A stretch of DNA of 64,000 nucleotides from Alphaproteobacteria bacterium (lineage in GTDB: Bacteria > Pseudomonadota > Alphaproteobacteria > Micropepsales > Micropepsaceae). Both the position numbers and the translations under genes were made by a program. Below the pieces are notes generated by a model. That model did not search any database. It worked only from the letters and a program-made list of their open reading frames with translations, and was not told where the DNA came from. Of this stretch, positions 25,177 to 34,199 are shown one piece after another (position 1 is the stretch's first letter; each line of letters starts with the position of its first letter). Where the stretch lies: positions 34,024-98,023 of the forward strand of contig JAATGP010000072.1 in assembly GCA_015654635.1 (NCBI GenBank). The letters are read 5' to 3'.

Positions 25177-25345
25177 GGTGCAGTCTCCTTCCGTGAGAAT
25201 CCAAACCTTCAAAGTTTATGAAGTACTTTACTATATAAAGTACACTGCTATAAAGAGGAAAGCGTACAAGACGCCGCACCCCTTAGAAATGTTCGCTGTC
25301 TTTTTCGGCCTGAGGGAGCGCCCTCACCCTGCCGCCGCGCTATCA

Positions 25346-25374
25346 AACAAAAAGGGCGCCGGTTAGGGCGCCCT
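25346..25374 (-). terminator. Terminator of tig
   Basis: AGGGCGCC and GGCGCCCT form a perfect 8-bp stem with a 6-base loop; on the minus strand it is followed by TTTTTG. It lies 25 bases beyond the tig stop codon. Confidence 0.9.
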
Positions 25375-25398
25375 CTTCCCATCGCGATTCGCTCCGCG

Positions 25399-26769
25399 TT
25401 ATTCGCTTTTCTCAGCCTTCAGCTTTTCGAGGGCTTCGTCCGGGTCCATGAACAGCGTGGCGCGGTCGACGGTGCGCTCGTTGATCTTGGCCAGTTCGGC
25501 GATGAAATCGACCACCTTGTCTTCAAAGATCGGGGCGCGGATTTCGGCCTGGGCCTGCGGCGTGCGGCTATAATATTCGAACACCTGCTGTTCCTGGCCG
25601 GGGAACTGGCGGGCGCGGGTGGCGATGGCGCGCTGGATTTCATCCGGCGCGATGGTGAGGCCGTTCTGCTCACCGATGCGGGCGAGCACGAGGCCCAGCC
25701 GCACACGGCGTTCGGCGATCTCGTGATATTCCTTCTTCAGCTCTTCCTCGGACTTGCCTTCGTCCTCGGCGGTCTTGCCTTCACGCTTCAGCTCGGCTTC
25801 GACTTGGCGCCAGATGCCGTTGAATTCGCCTTCCACCATGGTGGGCGGCAGCGAGAAGGCATGCTGGGCATCGAGCGCATCTAGGATGCGGCGCTTCATG
25901 TGCAAGCGGCTGGCGGCGGCGAAATCCTTCTTCAGCTGCTCGCTGATGCGATCTTTGAGAGCGACAAGGTTATCAAAGCCGATGGTCTTGGCGAACTCGT
26001 CGTCGATGGTGACCGCATCGGGCTTCTTCACCTCATGCACCGTCACCGCGAAGGCAGCGTCTTTGCCCGCCAGATTCTCGGAACCGTAATCGGCGGGGAA
26101 CGTCACCTTTACATCGCGCGCTTCACCGGCTTTGGCGCCGATCAGCTGGTCCTCAAAGCCCGGAATGAACTGGCCGGAGCCGAGCACCAGGTTGAAGCCC
26201 TCGGCCTTGCCGCCTTCGAACTCTTCGCCATCGACGCTGCCGACGAAATCGATCAGCACCGAATCGTTTGCCTCGGCGGCTTCGCCTTCGGCGCGGGCAC
26301 TAAAGGTGCGGGATTGCTCGGAAAGACGAGTGACGGCCTCGTCGATATCCGCCTCGGTCACATCCGCGACCAGCTTCTCGACTTCTAGGCTGGTCACATC
26401 GGCCAGCTCGAAATCGGGCATCAGATCGATCACGACCTTGAATTCCAGATCGGCCTTGCCGTCCACGGCCGCCTGCACATCGCCCACCGGCTCAACGCGC
26501 GGGGGGAACGCCACCTTCAAATTGTTGTCGGTGACTGCCTTCTGGCTGCCCTCGTTGACGATCGCCTCGACGATCTCACCCATCATCGACTTTCCGAAGG
26601 TCTTCTTCAGATAGGAGACGGGCGCTTTGCCGGGCCTGAAACCCTTCAGGTTCAGCTTGGGCTTGACCTCCTCGATCTTGCCGACCAAGCGGCTGTCCAG
26701 ATCTGCTGCGGCCACCACCACGGTATATTCGCGGCGCAGGCCCTCGGAAACGGTCTCGGTAATCAGCAT
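25399..26769 (-). CDS. tig: Trigger factor (ribosome-associated chaperone, peptidyl-prolyl isomerase)
   Basis: A 456-residue protein read from the ATG at 26769 (MLITETVSEGLRREYTVVV); the 8 extra residues to 26793 are not typical of the family. In order: ribosome-binding domain with the signature GFRPGKAPVSYLKKTFG near 45-60, FKBP-type isomerase domain about 155-245 (DSVLIDFVGSVDGEEFEGG, then FIPGFEDQLIGAKAGE), and the helical C-terminal chaperone domain. It binds nascent chains at the exit tunnel. It is encoded upstream of clpP-clpX-lon on the same strand, separated by a 3-kb accessory block. Confidence 0.96.
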   Translation of the reverse strand: MLITETVSEGLRREYTVVVAAADLDSRLVGKIEEVKPKLNLKGFRPGKAPVSYLKKTFGKSMMGEIVEAIVNEGSQKAVTDNNLKVAFPPRVEPVGDVQAAVDGKADLEFKVVIDLMPDFELADVTSLEVEKLVADVTEADIDEAVTRLSEQSRTFSARAEGEAAEANDSVLIDFVGSVDGEEFEGGKAEGFNLVLGSGQFIPGFEDQLIGAKAGEARDVKVTFPADYGSENLAGKDAAFAVTVHEVKKPDAVTIDDEFAKTIGFDNLVALKDRISEQLKKDFAAASRLHMKRRILDALDAQHAFSLPPTMVEGEFNGIWRQVEAELKREGKTAEDEGKSEEELKKEYHEIAERRVRLGLVLARIGEQNGLTIAPDEIQRAIATRARQFPGQEQQVFEYYSRTPQAQAEIRAPIFEDKVVDFIAELAKINERTVDRATLFMDPDEALEKLKAEKSE

Positions 26770-26886
26770 CGAAATCAGTCCTTGATCCAACAACTGCCCG
26801 GCTGGCCATCACGGCCACGCCCGGTGCTTCTTCTTTTTCGCCACGGCATTTCAGACGCAGAACTCCGGCAGCGCGGAGATAGAGTC

Positions 26887-26971
26887 TGGTGCGGGCGGAG
26901 GGATTTGAACCCACAAGCCTTGCGGCGCTCGGACCTAAACCGAGTGCGTCTGCCAATTCCGCCACGCCCGC
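26887..26971 (-). tRNA. tRNA-Leu (anticodon TAG)
   Basis: An 85-nt class II tRNA with encoded CCA. The acceptor stem GCGGGCG (5' end at 26971) pairs with CGCCCGC, the anticodon stem ACTCGG pairs across the loop holding TAG, and a long variable arm (GCGCCGCAAGGCTTGT) is followed by GGG-TTCAAAT-CCC. It decodes CUA/CUG leucine codons. It lies just upstream of tig. Confidence 0.95.
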
Positions 26972-27189
26972 ATGCGGGCTTCTAATGGGAAAACCCGACG
27001 GGGCTACCCAGCAGAAGGGCGCCGCTATAGCAGGGGATTTCGCACGCCGCTAGGGCCAGACAAGGGCTTAATTGCGTGCGCGACAAAGACTTCCTGGGAT
27101 AGGGGCTCGCCCGGGACCTCTATCGCCAAAAAACAACACAAAATTGTGTGTGTATTCGTGAGCTTGAGGAGCGGGGGCACCATCCGTCC

Positions 27190-27687
27190 CTACAGCGCCT
27201 TTTCGTACCAAGCCACATCCCAGAAGCGGCCAAATTTGCGCCCCACTTGATGGAAATTGCCGACATGAGCAAAGCCCATCTTCATATGCAGCGCTACAGA
27301 GGATTCATTGGGGACCGTGAGGCAACCGATGGCGCGATGCACATCTTCTATGGCCAAGGCCTCAATCAGCGTGCCGTAAAGCTTGCGCCCCAGCCCCTGT
27401 CCGCCCTCGCCCGCCGCGATATAGATGCTGGTTTCAACCGTAGTATCGTAAGCGGCTTTCTCGCGGAACTTTCCCGAACAGGCCCAACCCACAGCCAAAC
27501 CTTCTTTCACCGCCACGAAACATTGGTGCCGCCCGCTGCTGCCAAAGCTCTCGAGCCAGGCTTGACGCTGCTCGAGCGTCTTCGGCTCCAAATCAAAGGT
27601 GATCGCCGTGGTCTCGATATAATGGTTGTAGATCACCAACAGTGCCGGAAGATCATCTTGCACGATGGGACGGATGAGAAGGGGCAT
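27190..27687 (-). CDS. GNAT family N-acetyltransferase (phosphinothricin acetyltransferase-like)
   Basis: A 165-residue acetyl-CoA-dependent acetyltransferase. The acetyl-CoA loop is GEGGQGLGRKLYGTLIEA, and the C-terminal NESSVALHMKMGFAHVGNFHQVGRKFGRFWDVAWYEK pattern is typical of the Pat/Bar/MnaT subfamily, which acetylates phosphinothricin-like or methionine-derived amines. The exact substrate cannot be read from sequence. It is a single gene on the minus strand; no operon partner. Confidence 0.85.
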   Translation of the reverse strand: MPLLIRPIVQDDLPALLVIYNHYIETTAITFDLEPKTLEQRQAWLESFGSSGRHQCFVAVKEGLAVGWACSGKFREKAAYDTTVETSIYIAAGEGGQGLGRKLYGTLIEALAIEDVHRAIGCLTVPNESSVALHMKMGFAHVGNFHQVGRKFGRFWDVAWYEKAL

Positions 27688-27799
27688 GGCATTGCTCTAA
27701 CGGATCGCCCATCACCTCTATACCAAGCCGCAGTCATCATGCGCGTAACATTTTCTCGCGCGACAAAGGCACAGTTTTGTGCCGTCGGGTACTTGTATA

Positions 27800-27819
27800 A
27801 CATACAATATTTTGTATGT
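27800..27819 (+). promoter_or_regulatory. Palindromic operator of the toxin-antitoxin pair
   Basis: ACATACAA and TTGTATGT are perfect 8-bp arms around a 4-base centre (TATT). The site overlaps the first possible toxin start codon (ATG at 27816) and lies just upstream of the second (27828). The position fits autoregulation by the downstream HTH antitoxin. Confidence 0.6.
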
Positions 27820-28169
27820 TTTCGGAGATGGGAGCGTCGGCCAAGCCTATCGCCTTCTTGGGTTCAGCGCTCGAAGATCTGCGCGCGTTTCCCGTCGCTG
27901 CGCGGCGCGAAGCGGGATACCAACTCGACCGCGTGCAGGCTGGTCTTACGCCAAATGATTGGAAACCGATGAACGCGGTTGGTGCCGGAGCGCGAGAGAT
28001 TCGGATTCGAGACGCGGATGCGGCTTTCCGGGTGATCTACGTCGCCAAATTTGCTGATGCGATCTATGTGTTGCACTGTTACCAAAAGAAGACCCAGGCA
28101 ACGCGTAAGGCAGATTTGGTCATTGCAGCGAAGCGCTATCAGCGCGCGAAGGATTTGGCTCATGGCTAA
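27816..28169 (+). CDS. HigB/RelE-like toxin (Gp49-like, DUF891)
   Basis: A 117-residue protein of the type II toxin family that cleaves mRNA at the ribosome. It shows SALEDLRAFPVAARREAGYQL, DWKPMNAVGAGAREIRIRD and FRVIYVAKFADAIYVLHCYQKK, typical of Gp49-like HigB toxins. The start is uncertain: the ATG at 27816 lies in the palindromic operator, while the ATG at 27828 has GGAG directly abutting it. The gene precedes and overlaps its antitoxin by 8 bases, the reverse order to most relBE systems but normal for higBA. Confidence 0.8.
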   Translation: MFSEMGASAKPIAFLGSALEDLRAFPVAARREAGYQLDRVQAGLTPNDWKPMNAVGAGAREIRIRDADAAFRVIYVAKFADAIYVLHCYQKKTQATRKADLVIAAKRYQRAKDLAHG

Positions 28170-28461
28170 GCGGAAGACGCCACCTCTTCAGCATTTCGAG
28201 AGTGTATGGGACGCCCTCGAGAACACACCTGCGGAAGCGGCAAACATGAAACTGCGGGCAGCCTTCATGATGGCCCTCACCGAACACATAAAGGCTGAGG
28301 GTTGGACCCAAGCAGACGCTGCCGAACGGCTAGGCGTAACCCAACCGCGCATCTCAGACCTCAAACGCGGCAAAATCGATTTGTTCGGCTTGGACACGCT
28401 GGTGAACATGTTGTCCGCGGCGGGGCTACAAGTCGAAACTCGCGTGGCAAAAGTGGCCTAG
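28162..28461 (+). CDS. HigA-like HTH antitoxin
   Basis: A 99-residue protein from the ATG at 28162, which overlaps the toxin stop. The C-terminal half is a Cro/CI-type HTH (AEGWTQADAAERLGVTQPRISDLKRGKIDLFGLDTLVNML). It should neutralise the toxin and repress the pair through the palindrome at 27800. The C-terminus (QVETRVAKVA) is as expected for the XRE-type antitoxins paired with Gp49-like toxins. The N-terminal 35 residues (QHFESVWDALENTPAEAANM) match that family too. Confidence 0.85.
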   Translation: MAKRKTPPLQHFESVWDALENTPAEAANMKLRAAFMMALTEHIKAEGWTQADAAERLGVTQPRISDLKRGKIDLFGLDTLVNMLSAAGLQVETRVAKVA

Positions 28462-29081
28462 TCAAACTCCGCCGGCAGCGCGGGGTCGCGGTAGTGGGCG
28501 TAGAGCCGCTCGATGTGCCAGGGTTGCGTGCGGTCCAGAGACAATTCCGGCAGCTTATCGACAGCAAACCACTGCGGCTCGCCGGTTTCCAAATTCGACT
28601 TCTCGCTATAGTCGGCGAATTCACAGAGGAAGAACAGTTTATAGATATGGAAGGGATAGGGCACGGCATGCCCGCGCTTGTCGCGATCCCAGACGCCCAC
28701 CAGTTTGGTGGTCTTGACCACGAAGCCAGCCTCTTCCCGCATCTCGCGGATGGCATTGTCGCTGGGCGACGAATTCACATCGGCCCAGCCGCCCGGCAGT
28801 GTCCAGCGCCCGCCATCGGCCGTCTCACTGACCAGCAGCACTTCGTTGTCACGGAATAAGGCCGCGCGCACATCCACCTTTGGCGTAGCATAGCCCTTTT
28901 GCCCGGAGAATGCGGACAGCACCACGCCATAATCTTCGCCGGCCGCCTCCGCCATCATCCGCGCCGCCAATTCCTGCAGCGCCGTATAACGCTCAATCTC
29001 ATAGGGGTTGGCGGCGAAGGTCAGACCGGTCTGCGCCGCGGCCTGAACCTCGCGCGCCCACAAAAGCCAATTGGGAATCAT
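28458..29081 (-). CDS. NUDIX hydrolase (ADP-ribose pyrophosphatase-like)
   Basis: A 207-residue protein. The NUDIX box GWADVNSSPSDNAIREMREEAGF fits GX5EX7REUXEEXGU in its second half, with an aspartate/asparagine-rich first half. An N-terminal extension of about 65 residues (NPYEIERYTALQELAARMMAE) is the domain found in YjhB-type hydrolases that act on nucleoside diphosphate derivatives. It starts 6 bases after the nnr stop on the same strand, so the two may form an operon for nucleotide clean-up; nnr itself repairs damaged NAD(P)H. It is convergent with the antitoxin, overlapping its end by 4 bases. Confidence 0.88.
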   Translation of the reverse strand: MIPNWLLWAREVQAAAQTGLTFAANPYEIERYTALQELAARMMAEAAGEDYGVVLSAFSGQKGYATPKVDVRAALFRDNEVLLVSETADGGRWTLPGGWADVNSSPSDNAIREMREEAGFVVKTTKLVGVWDRDKRGHAVPYPFHIYKLFFLCEFADYSEKSNLETGEPQWFAVDKLPELSLDRTQPWHIERLYAHYRDPALPAEFD

Positions 29082-29087
29082 CTCGTC

Positions 29088-30578
29088 TCAAATCTCGTCA
29101 TAAAGCCGCCGCAGCAGCGCGGGCAGTTGTTCGGGAATATCTTCGGCAATAAGGCCGGGACCAAATTCGCTGGCGGCCAAGCCGTGCAGCCAAGCAGCGG
29201 CAGAAGCGGCCAGGAAGGGCGCCATCTGTTGCGCCAAGAGGCCCAGAATGAACCCCGCCAAAACGTCGCCGGAGCCTGCGGTCGCCAGCCAAGGCGGTGC
29301 ATTGGTGTTGACCACGACGCGGCCATCAGGGTCGGCAATGACCGTGTCGGGACCTTTCAGCAGCACGACGCAGCCGGCGCGGTTCGCCGCCACCCGCACC
29401 GCCGCGATGCGGCTTGGCGACGTCTCGAGCAGCTTGGGAAACAGCCTCTCGAACTCGCCCTCGTGCGGAGTGAGAACATGGGCGGCGGTCAATTGCTTGA
29501 ATAACTCTTCGGGATCATCGCGAAAGACGCTGAGCGCGTCGGCATCGAACACCGCAGCAGCCTCACTCTCCACCACCGCTTCGACGAAATCTTTGGTGCG
29601 CTCGCCAAGGCCAAGCCCCGGCCCCAGCGCAACGGCGTTGTAACGCTCATCTTGGAGCAAGGCCGCAAGCCCGCTGGGCCCCTCGATGGCTTTGATCATG
29701 ATCGCAGTGAGATGCTTGGCGTTGACATCCACAGCATCCAGCCCGCTCGCCACGCTGACGAGCCCTGCCCCGATGCGCAGTGCGCCGCGGGCGGCCAGGC
29801 GCGCCGCACCCGTGGCGTGCGCCGGTCCCGATACCACCACGGCGTGACCGCGCGAATATTTGTGCCCCAGCGGGCTCGGCTTGGGATAGGCCTTGCCCCA
29901 GAACCGCTCGCTATTGATCCAAATGCTGGGCTTGATCGCGTCCAAAGCATTTTGCGGAATGCCGATATCGGCCAGCACGATGCGCCCGCAATTAAGCCGT
30001 CCCGGCATCAACACATGCGCCGGCTTCTTGCGGAAGAAGGTGACAGTGGTGTCCGCCTCCACACAAAGCCCATCAAAGCTGCGGCCCAGATCGCCATGCA
30101 GCCCGCTTGGCACATCGATCGCGACGACTTCGGCTTTACCCTTATTCAGTGCAATCACCGTTTCCCGCGCTTCGCCTTCCAGCGGCCGCGACAGCCCGGC
30201 GCCATAAAGGGCATCGACCACCAGCCCCGCCCCTTCGAGCACGCGTGGCGATAGCGGCACGACCGCGCCTTCCCAATGCAAGGCTTGGAAGACCGCATCG
30301 CCCTTCAAGTGTTCGCGCGCCCCGAGCAGCGCCAAGGTCACGGGCCAGCCGCGCGCCTTGAGCAGCCGCGCCACCACGAAGCCGTCGCCGCCATTGTTGC
30401 CGGGACCGCAGAGCACCACGGTCGGGCACGGCTTGGAATGGAAGCGAAAAATTTCGTCGGCCACCGCGCGGCCGGCATATTCCATCAAAGTCAGGGTTGG
30501 CACCCCTGCCTCTGCGGCGAAATGGTCCGCGGCATACATTTCGGAGACGGTAAGGATTTCGCAGCGTGTGTCAGTCAT
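29088..30578 (-). CDS. nnr: Bifunctional NAD(P)H-hydrate epimerase / ADP-dependent NAD(P)H-hydrate dehydratase
   Basis: A 496-residue protein from the ATG at 30578; the extra 20 codons to 30638 are translated leader. The N-terminal YjeF domain (about 1-210) has CGPGNNGGDGFVVARLLK, and the C-terminal kinase-like domain (about 225-490) has HKYSRGHAVVVSG, LGPGLGLG, LTPHEGEFERLF and GSGDVLAGFILGLL. Together they convert damaged hydrated NADH and NADPH back to the usable form. It is complete and followed closely by a NUDIX gene. Confidence 0.95.
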   Translation of the reverse strand: MTDTRCEILTVSEMYAADHFAAEAGVPTLTLMEYAGRAVADEIFRFHSKPCPTVVLCGPGNNGGDGFVVARLLKARGWPVTLALLGAREHLKGDAVFQALHWEGAVVPLSPRVLEGAGLVVDALYGAGLSRPLEGEARETVIALNKGKAEVVAIDVPSGLHGDLGRSFDGLCVEADTTVTFFRKKPAHVLMPGRLNCGRIVLADIGIPQNALDAIKPSIWINSERFWGKAYPKPSPLGHKYSRGHAVVVSGPAHATGAARLAARGALRIGAGLVSVASGLDAVDVNAKHLTAIMIKAIEGPSGLAALLQDERYNAVALGPGLGLGERTKDFVEAVVESEAAAVFDADALSVFRDDPEELFKQLTAAHVLTPHEGEFERLFPKLLETSPSRIAAVRVAANRAGCVVLLKGPDTVIADPDGRVVVNTNAPPWLATAGSGDVLAGFILGLLAQQMAPFLAASAAAWLHGLAASEFGPGLIAEDIPEQLPALLRRLYDEI

Positions 30579-30884
30579 GACCGGGACTATACGGCCCCCC
30601 GTAGACAAAGGTAGATGGGTGCCGTCATTTGCTTTCACCTACGACCGCCGATTCCGAGCCCTCGGAGGAACGGTTGGAGCGGAGTTTGCGAATTGGTGCA
30701 GACTTTGCAAAGTGAGCGGCAGAAGCTGGCTGTGGAGGCAAAATATCCAAGAGAACCGGCTGGTGGCGGGCATGATGCTGCCTAAGGAGCGTGCAGAAAG
30801 CGTAACCATTGGGCACTCTTTGGCGGCACGTTCGAGACCGCTTGGCAACCTCTTGAATTCATTGGATTTTGTGCGGCCGAAAGT

Positions 30885-30900
30885 TGGCATAACCCCTGCT
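30885..30900 (+). promoter_or_regulatory. Sigma-54 type promoter of glnB-glnA
   Basis: TGGCA-N8-TGC: the GG at 30886-30887 and the GC at 30898-30899 are exactly 12 bases apart, as in -24/-12 promoters (consensus TGGCAC-N5-TTGCW). It lies 41 bases before the glnB start. Nitrogen-regulated glnBA transcription by RpoN and NtrC is known in rhizobia and Rhodospirillum. The rest of the 30579-30940 stretch shows no gene; NtrC sites were not identified. Confidence 0.6.
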
Positions 30901-30940
30901 ATTTCCTTAACGGCGCGAAATCTAGCGCAAGGAGTCTTGA

Positions 30941-31279
<339 letters not shown>

Positions 31280-31325
31280 TACCGGCGAATAACCAGACCC
31301 ATATGGAAGAGGGGAAGACCTAAAC

Positions 31326-32735
31326 ATGGCTACAGCACAAGACATTCTGGCTTTGATCAAAGAGAAAGAGGTGAAATTCGTCGACGTTCGCTTCACCGAT
31401 CCGCGCGGCAAGTGGCAGCACGTCACCTTCGATTTGTCGGCTGTCGACGAAGATTTCCTGACCCAGGGCACGATGTTCGACGGCTCGTCGATTGCCGGCT
31501 GGAAGGCGATTAACGAGTCCGACATGTTGCTGTTGCCGGATCTCGAGACCACTTTCATCGACCCCTTCTTCGCCCAGACCACGCTTGTGATTTCGGCCGA
31601 TGTTGTCGAGCCGATGACCGGCCAGCATTACAATCGCTGCCCGCGCTCGATTGCCAAGGCTGCGGAAGCCTATTTGAAGTCGACCGGCATGGGCGACACG
31701 GCCTTCTTCGGCCCCGAAGCCGAGTTCTTCATCTTCGACAATGTGCGTTTCGATGTCGGCATGGCGGGCTCTTACTACCATATCGATTCGACCGAAGCCT
31801 CCTGGAACACCGGTACCGAATATGAGTCCGGCAACCTCGGCCATCGTCCGGGCGTCAAGGGTGGCTACTTCCCCGTTCCGCCGATCGATTCCGCGCAAGA
31901 CATCCGCGGCGAGATGCTGGCGATCATGGGCGATCTCGGCATCGATCCGGAAAAGCACCATCACGAAGTGGCCTCGGCCCAGCACGAACTCGGCTGCAAG
32001 TTCAACACGCTTCTCAAGGGCGCGGACAACATGCAGATCTATAAGTATGTCGTGCACCAGGTGGCGGCGGCTTATGGCAAGACCGCGACCTTTATGCCCA
32101 AGCCCATGGCCGGCGATAACGGTTCGGGCATGCATGTGCATCAGTCGATCTGGAAAGGCGGCAAGCCGCTCTTCGCCGGTTCGGGCTATGCCGATCTGTC
32201 GGATATGTGCCTCTACTACATCGGCGGCATCATCAAGCACGCCAAGGCGATCAACGCCTTCACCAACTCGCTGACCAATTCCTATAAGCGCCTGATCCCC
32301 GGCTTTGAAGCCCCGGTGCTGCTCGCCTATTCGGCGCGCAACCGCTCGGCCTCTTGCCGCATTCCGTTCGGCTCCGGTCCCAAGGCCAAGCGCGTCGAAG
32401 TGCGCTTCCCCGACGCCGGTTCCAACCCCTATCTGGCCTTCTCTGCCATGTTGATGGCGGGCCTCGACGGCATCGAGAACAAGATCCATCCGGGCGAGCC
32501 GATGGATAAGGACCTTTACCACCTGCCGCCGGAAGAGCTGAAGAAGATCCCGACCGTTTGCGGCTCCTTGCGTGAAGCTCTTGCCAGCCTCGACGCCGAC
32601 CGCGCCTTCCTCAAAAAGGGTGGCGTCTTCAACGACGACTTCATCGACAGCTACATCGATCTGAAGATGGAAGAGGTCTACGCCTTCGAACACTCCCCCC
32701 ATCCGATCGAATTCAAGATGTACTATTCGGTCTAA
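31326..32735 (+). CDS. glnA: Glutamine synthetase type I
   Basis: A 469-residue dodecameric enzyme that makes glutamine from glutamate, ammonia and ATP. Visible parts: [27 protein letters not shown] metal-binding helix, [10 protein letters not shown], and [11 protein letters not shown]. The adenylylation site is Tyr398 in [10 protein letters not shown], so activity is expected to be controlled by GlnE and P-II. Length and motifs are complete. It is co-transcribed with glnB and ends before a strong terminator. Confidence 0.98.
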   Translation: MATAQDILALIKEKEVKFVDVRFTDPRGKWQHVTFDLSAVDEDFLTQGTMFDGSSIAGWKAINESDMLLLPDLETTFIDPFFAQTTLVISADVVEPMTGQHYNRCPRSIAKAAEAYLKSTGMGDTAFFGPEAEFFIFDNVRFDVGMAGSYYHIDSTEASWNTGTEYESGNLGHRPGVKGGYFPVPPIDSAQDIRGEMLAIMGDLGIDPEKHHHEVASAQHELGCKFNTLLKGADNMQIYKYVVHQVAAAYGKTATFMPKPMAGDNGSGMHVHQSIWKGGKPLFAGSGYADLSDMCLYYIGGIIKHAKAINAFTNSLTNSYKRLIPGFEAPVLLAYSARNRSASCRIPFGSGPKAKRVEVRFPDAGSNPYLAFSAMLMAGLDGIENKIHPGEPMDKDLYHLPPEELKKIPTVCGSLREALASLDADRAFLKKGGVFNDDFIDSYIDLKMEEVYAFEHSPHPIEFKMYYSV

Positions 32736-32821
32736 GACAGAGCAGCTTTCCTCCCCCGTTCACGGGGGAGGTGGCGCGCTGCGGCGGAGGGGGCTCCGGC
32801 CACCCAGTCAAAAATGCCGAA

Positions 32822-32849
32822 GGCCCTGGTGGAAACACCGGGGCCTTTT
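32822..32849 (+). terminator. Terminator of glnA
   Basis: GGCCCTGGTG and CACCGGGGCC form a 10-bp stem (one G-T pair) with a GAAA tetraloop followed by TTTT. It lies about 90 bases past the glnA stop and just before the end of the convergent HxlR gene. Confidence 0.9.
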
Positions 32850-32859
32850 GGTTTGGCTC

Positions 32860-33240
32860 TCACCCCGCCTTGGCGCGGCGCTTGGTGATGCGCGGCAGGT
32901 TTTCTTCGATCCAATCGGCCAGCCCGGCCACCTTCTCGGCAGCTTCCGCGCCCAGCGCCGTCAGCCTGTAGTCGACATGCGGCGGTACCACGCGATGATC
33001 GGTGCGGATGACGAAGCCGTCGCCTTCCAGGGCCTGCAGCGTCTCGGCCAGCATACGCTCGCTGACCCCGCCGATCTTCTTGCGCAAGGCGCTGAAGCGG
33101 TGCGTACCATCCTGCAGCACCAGCAGCACCAGAACGCCCCAGCGGCTGGTTAGATGTTTCAGCACATCGCGCGAGGGGCAGAGGGCCGCCATGAGATCGC
33201 CGCGCCGGGCGCGCTCCGAAAGGCGGCAGGGCTTATCCAT
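32860..33240 (-). CDS. HxlR family transcriptional regulator (QorR-like)
   Basis: A 126-residue winged-helix regulator: LCPSRDVLKHLTSRWGVLVLLVL, then FSALRKKIGGVSERMLAETLQALEGDGFV as the HTH, and VDYRLTALG as the wing. The Cys in LCPSRD at about 21 matches the redox or quinone-sensing cysteine of HxlR proteins. It is divergent from a QorB-like quinone reductase. The same regulator/reductase neighbourhood exists in E. coli (ytfH/ytfG), so it probably represses the reductase gene in the absence of electrophiles. Confidence 0.85.
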   Translation of the reverse strand: MDKPCRLSERARRGDLMAALCPSRDVLKHLTSRWGVLVLLVLQDGTHRFSALRKKIGGVSERMLAETLQALEGDGFVIRTDHRVVPPHVDYRLTALGAEAAEKVAGLADWIEENLPRITKRRAKAG

Positions 33241-33281
33241 TTTCGTTCCCGAAAAAATCTTACACTAACATTTTTGTGTGT

Positions 33282-33298
33282 ACTTACCAAAAGTAAGT
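33282..33298. promoter_or_regulatory. Palindrome between the HxlR and qorB genes, candidate operator
   Basis: ACTTAC and GTAAGT are perfect 6-bp arms around CAAAA. It lies in the 107-base divergent promoter region, 42 bases from the HxlR start and 50 from the qorB start. HxlR regulators usually bind short palindromes in such regions; binding here is inferred. Confidence 0.5.
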
Positions 33299-33347
33299 CA
33301 AGGCGCCATAGTGAAGCTCAACGAAACCCCGTTAGCGGAGATTTGCC

Positions 33348-34193
33348 ATGACCATCGCGGTGACCGGTGCCAGCGGCCATCTAGGCCGCCTGGTGATTGC
33401 CGCGCTAAAGGCGCGCCAGCCTGCGTCCGACATCCTCGCCCTCGTCCGCGATCCGGCCAAAGCCGCCGATCTTGGCGTTGCCGCGCGGGCATTTGACTAC
33501 AACAAGCCCGAAACGCTGGCCGCGGCGCTGGCAGGCGTGGACAAGCTGCTACTGATCTCCTCCAGCGAAGTCGGTCAGCGCAAGGCCCAGCACCGCGCCG
33601 TGATCGCCGCCGCCAGGCAAGCGGGCGTCAAGCTCCTGGCCTACACCAGCCTGCTGCATGCCGACGGCAGCATTCTGAGCCTGGCGGAGGAGCACGGCGA
33701 CACCGAAGCCGCGCTGAAGCAATCGGGCCTGCCCTTCGTGCTTCTGCGCAATGGTTGGTATACGGAGAATCATACGGTCTCGATTCCGGCGGCCCTCAGC
33801 CATGGCGTCTATGTCGGCAGCGCTGGTGAAGGGCGCATCTCGGCCGCCGCGCGGGCCGATTATGCCGAAGCCGCTGCCGCGGTGCTGACCAGCGAAGGCC
33901 ATGCGGGTAAGACCTACGAGCTTGCGGGCGATACCGCCTTCACCTTGAGCGAACTTGCCGCCGAACTCTCGCGCCAGAGCGGCCAGACCATCGCCTACAA
34001 GAATTTGCCGCAAGCAGACTTCGCCGCCCTCCTCGAAGGCGCGGGCTTCCCTCCCGCTTTGGCCCAGGCTTTCGCCAGTTGGGATTTCGACGCCTCCAAG
34101 GGCGCCCTCTTCGATGACAGCCGCCAGCTTTCGCGGCTGATCGGCCACCAGACACAGAGCCTGCAAGAAGCTGTCGCCGCGGCGCTGGCATAG
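33348..34193 (+). CDS. qorB: NAD(P)H:quinone oxidoreductase, QOR2/QorB type (atypical SDR)
   Basis: A 281-residue NAD(P)-binding protein with GASGHLGRLV as dinucleotide loop, followed by KLLLISSSEVGQR, YTSLLHAD, LLRNGWYTENH and KTYELAGD. These segments correspond closely to E. coli YtfG (QorB), which reduces quinones by two electrons and so protects against redox cycling. The NmrA-like fold is complete. It is divergent from the HxlR gene with a palindrome between, pointing to substrate-induced expression. Confidence 0.93.
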   Translation: MTIAVTGASGHLGRLVIAALKARQPASDILALVRDPAKAADLGVAARAFDYNKPETLAAALAGVDKLLLISSSEVGQRKAQHRAVIAAARQAGVKLLAYTSLLHADGSILSLAEEHGDTEAALKQSGLPFVLLRNGWYTENHTVSIPAALSHGVYVGSAGEGRISAAARADYAEAAAAVLTSEGHAGKTYELAGDTAFTLSELAAELSRQSGQTIAYKNLPQADFAALLEGAGFPPALAQAFASWDFDASKGALFDDSRQLSRLIGHQTQSLQEAVAAALA

Positions 34194-34199
34194 ACGAAA

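Noticed and set aside
30625..30890. Minus-strand short frames in the glnB upstream region
   Set aside because: No ribosome sites and no protein-like pattern; the region is better explained as promoter DNA.
31320..32702. A 460-codon minus-strand open frame covering glnA
   Set aside because: Antisense shadow of glnA with repetitive composition and no recognisable domain.
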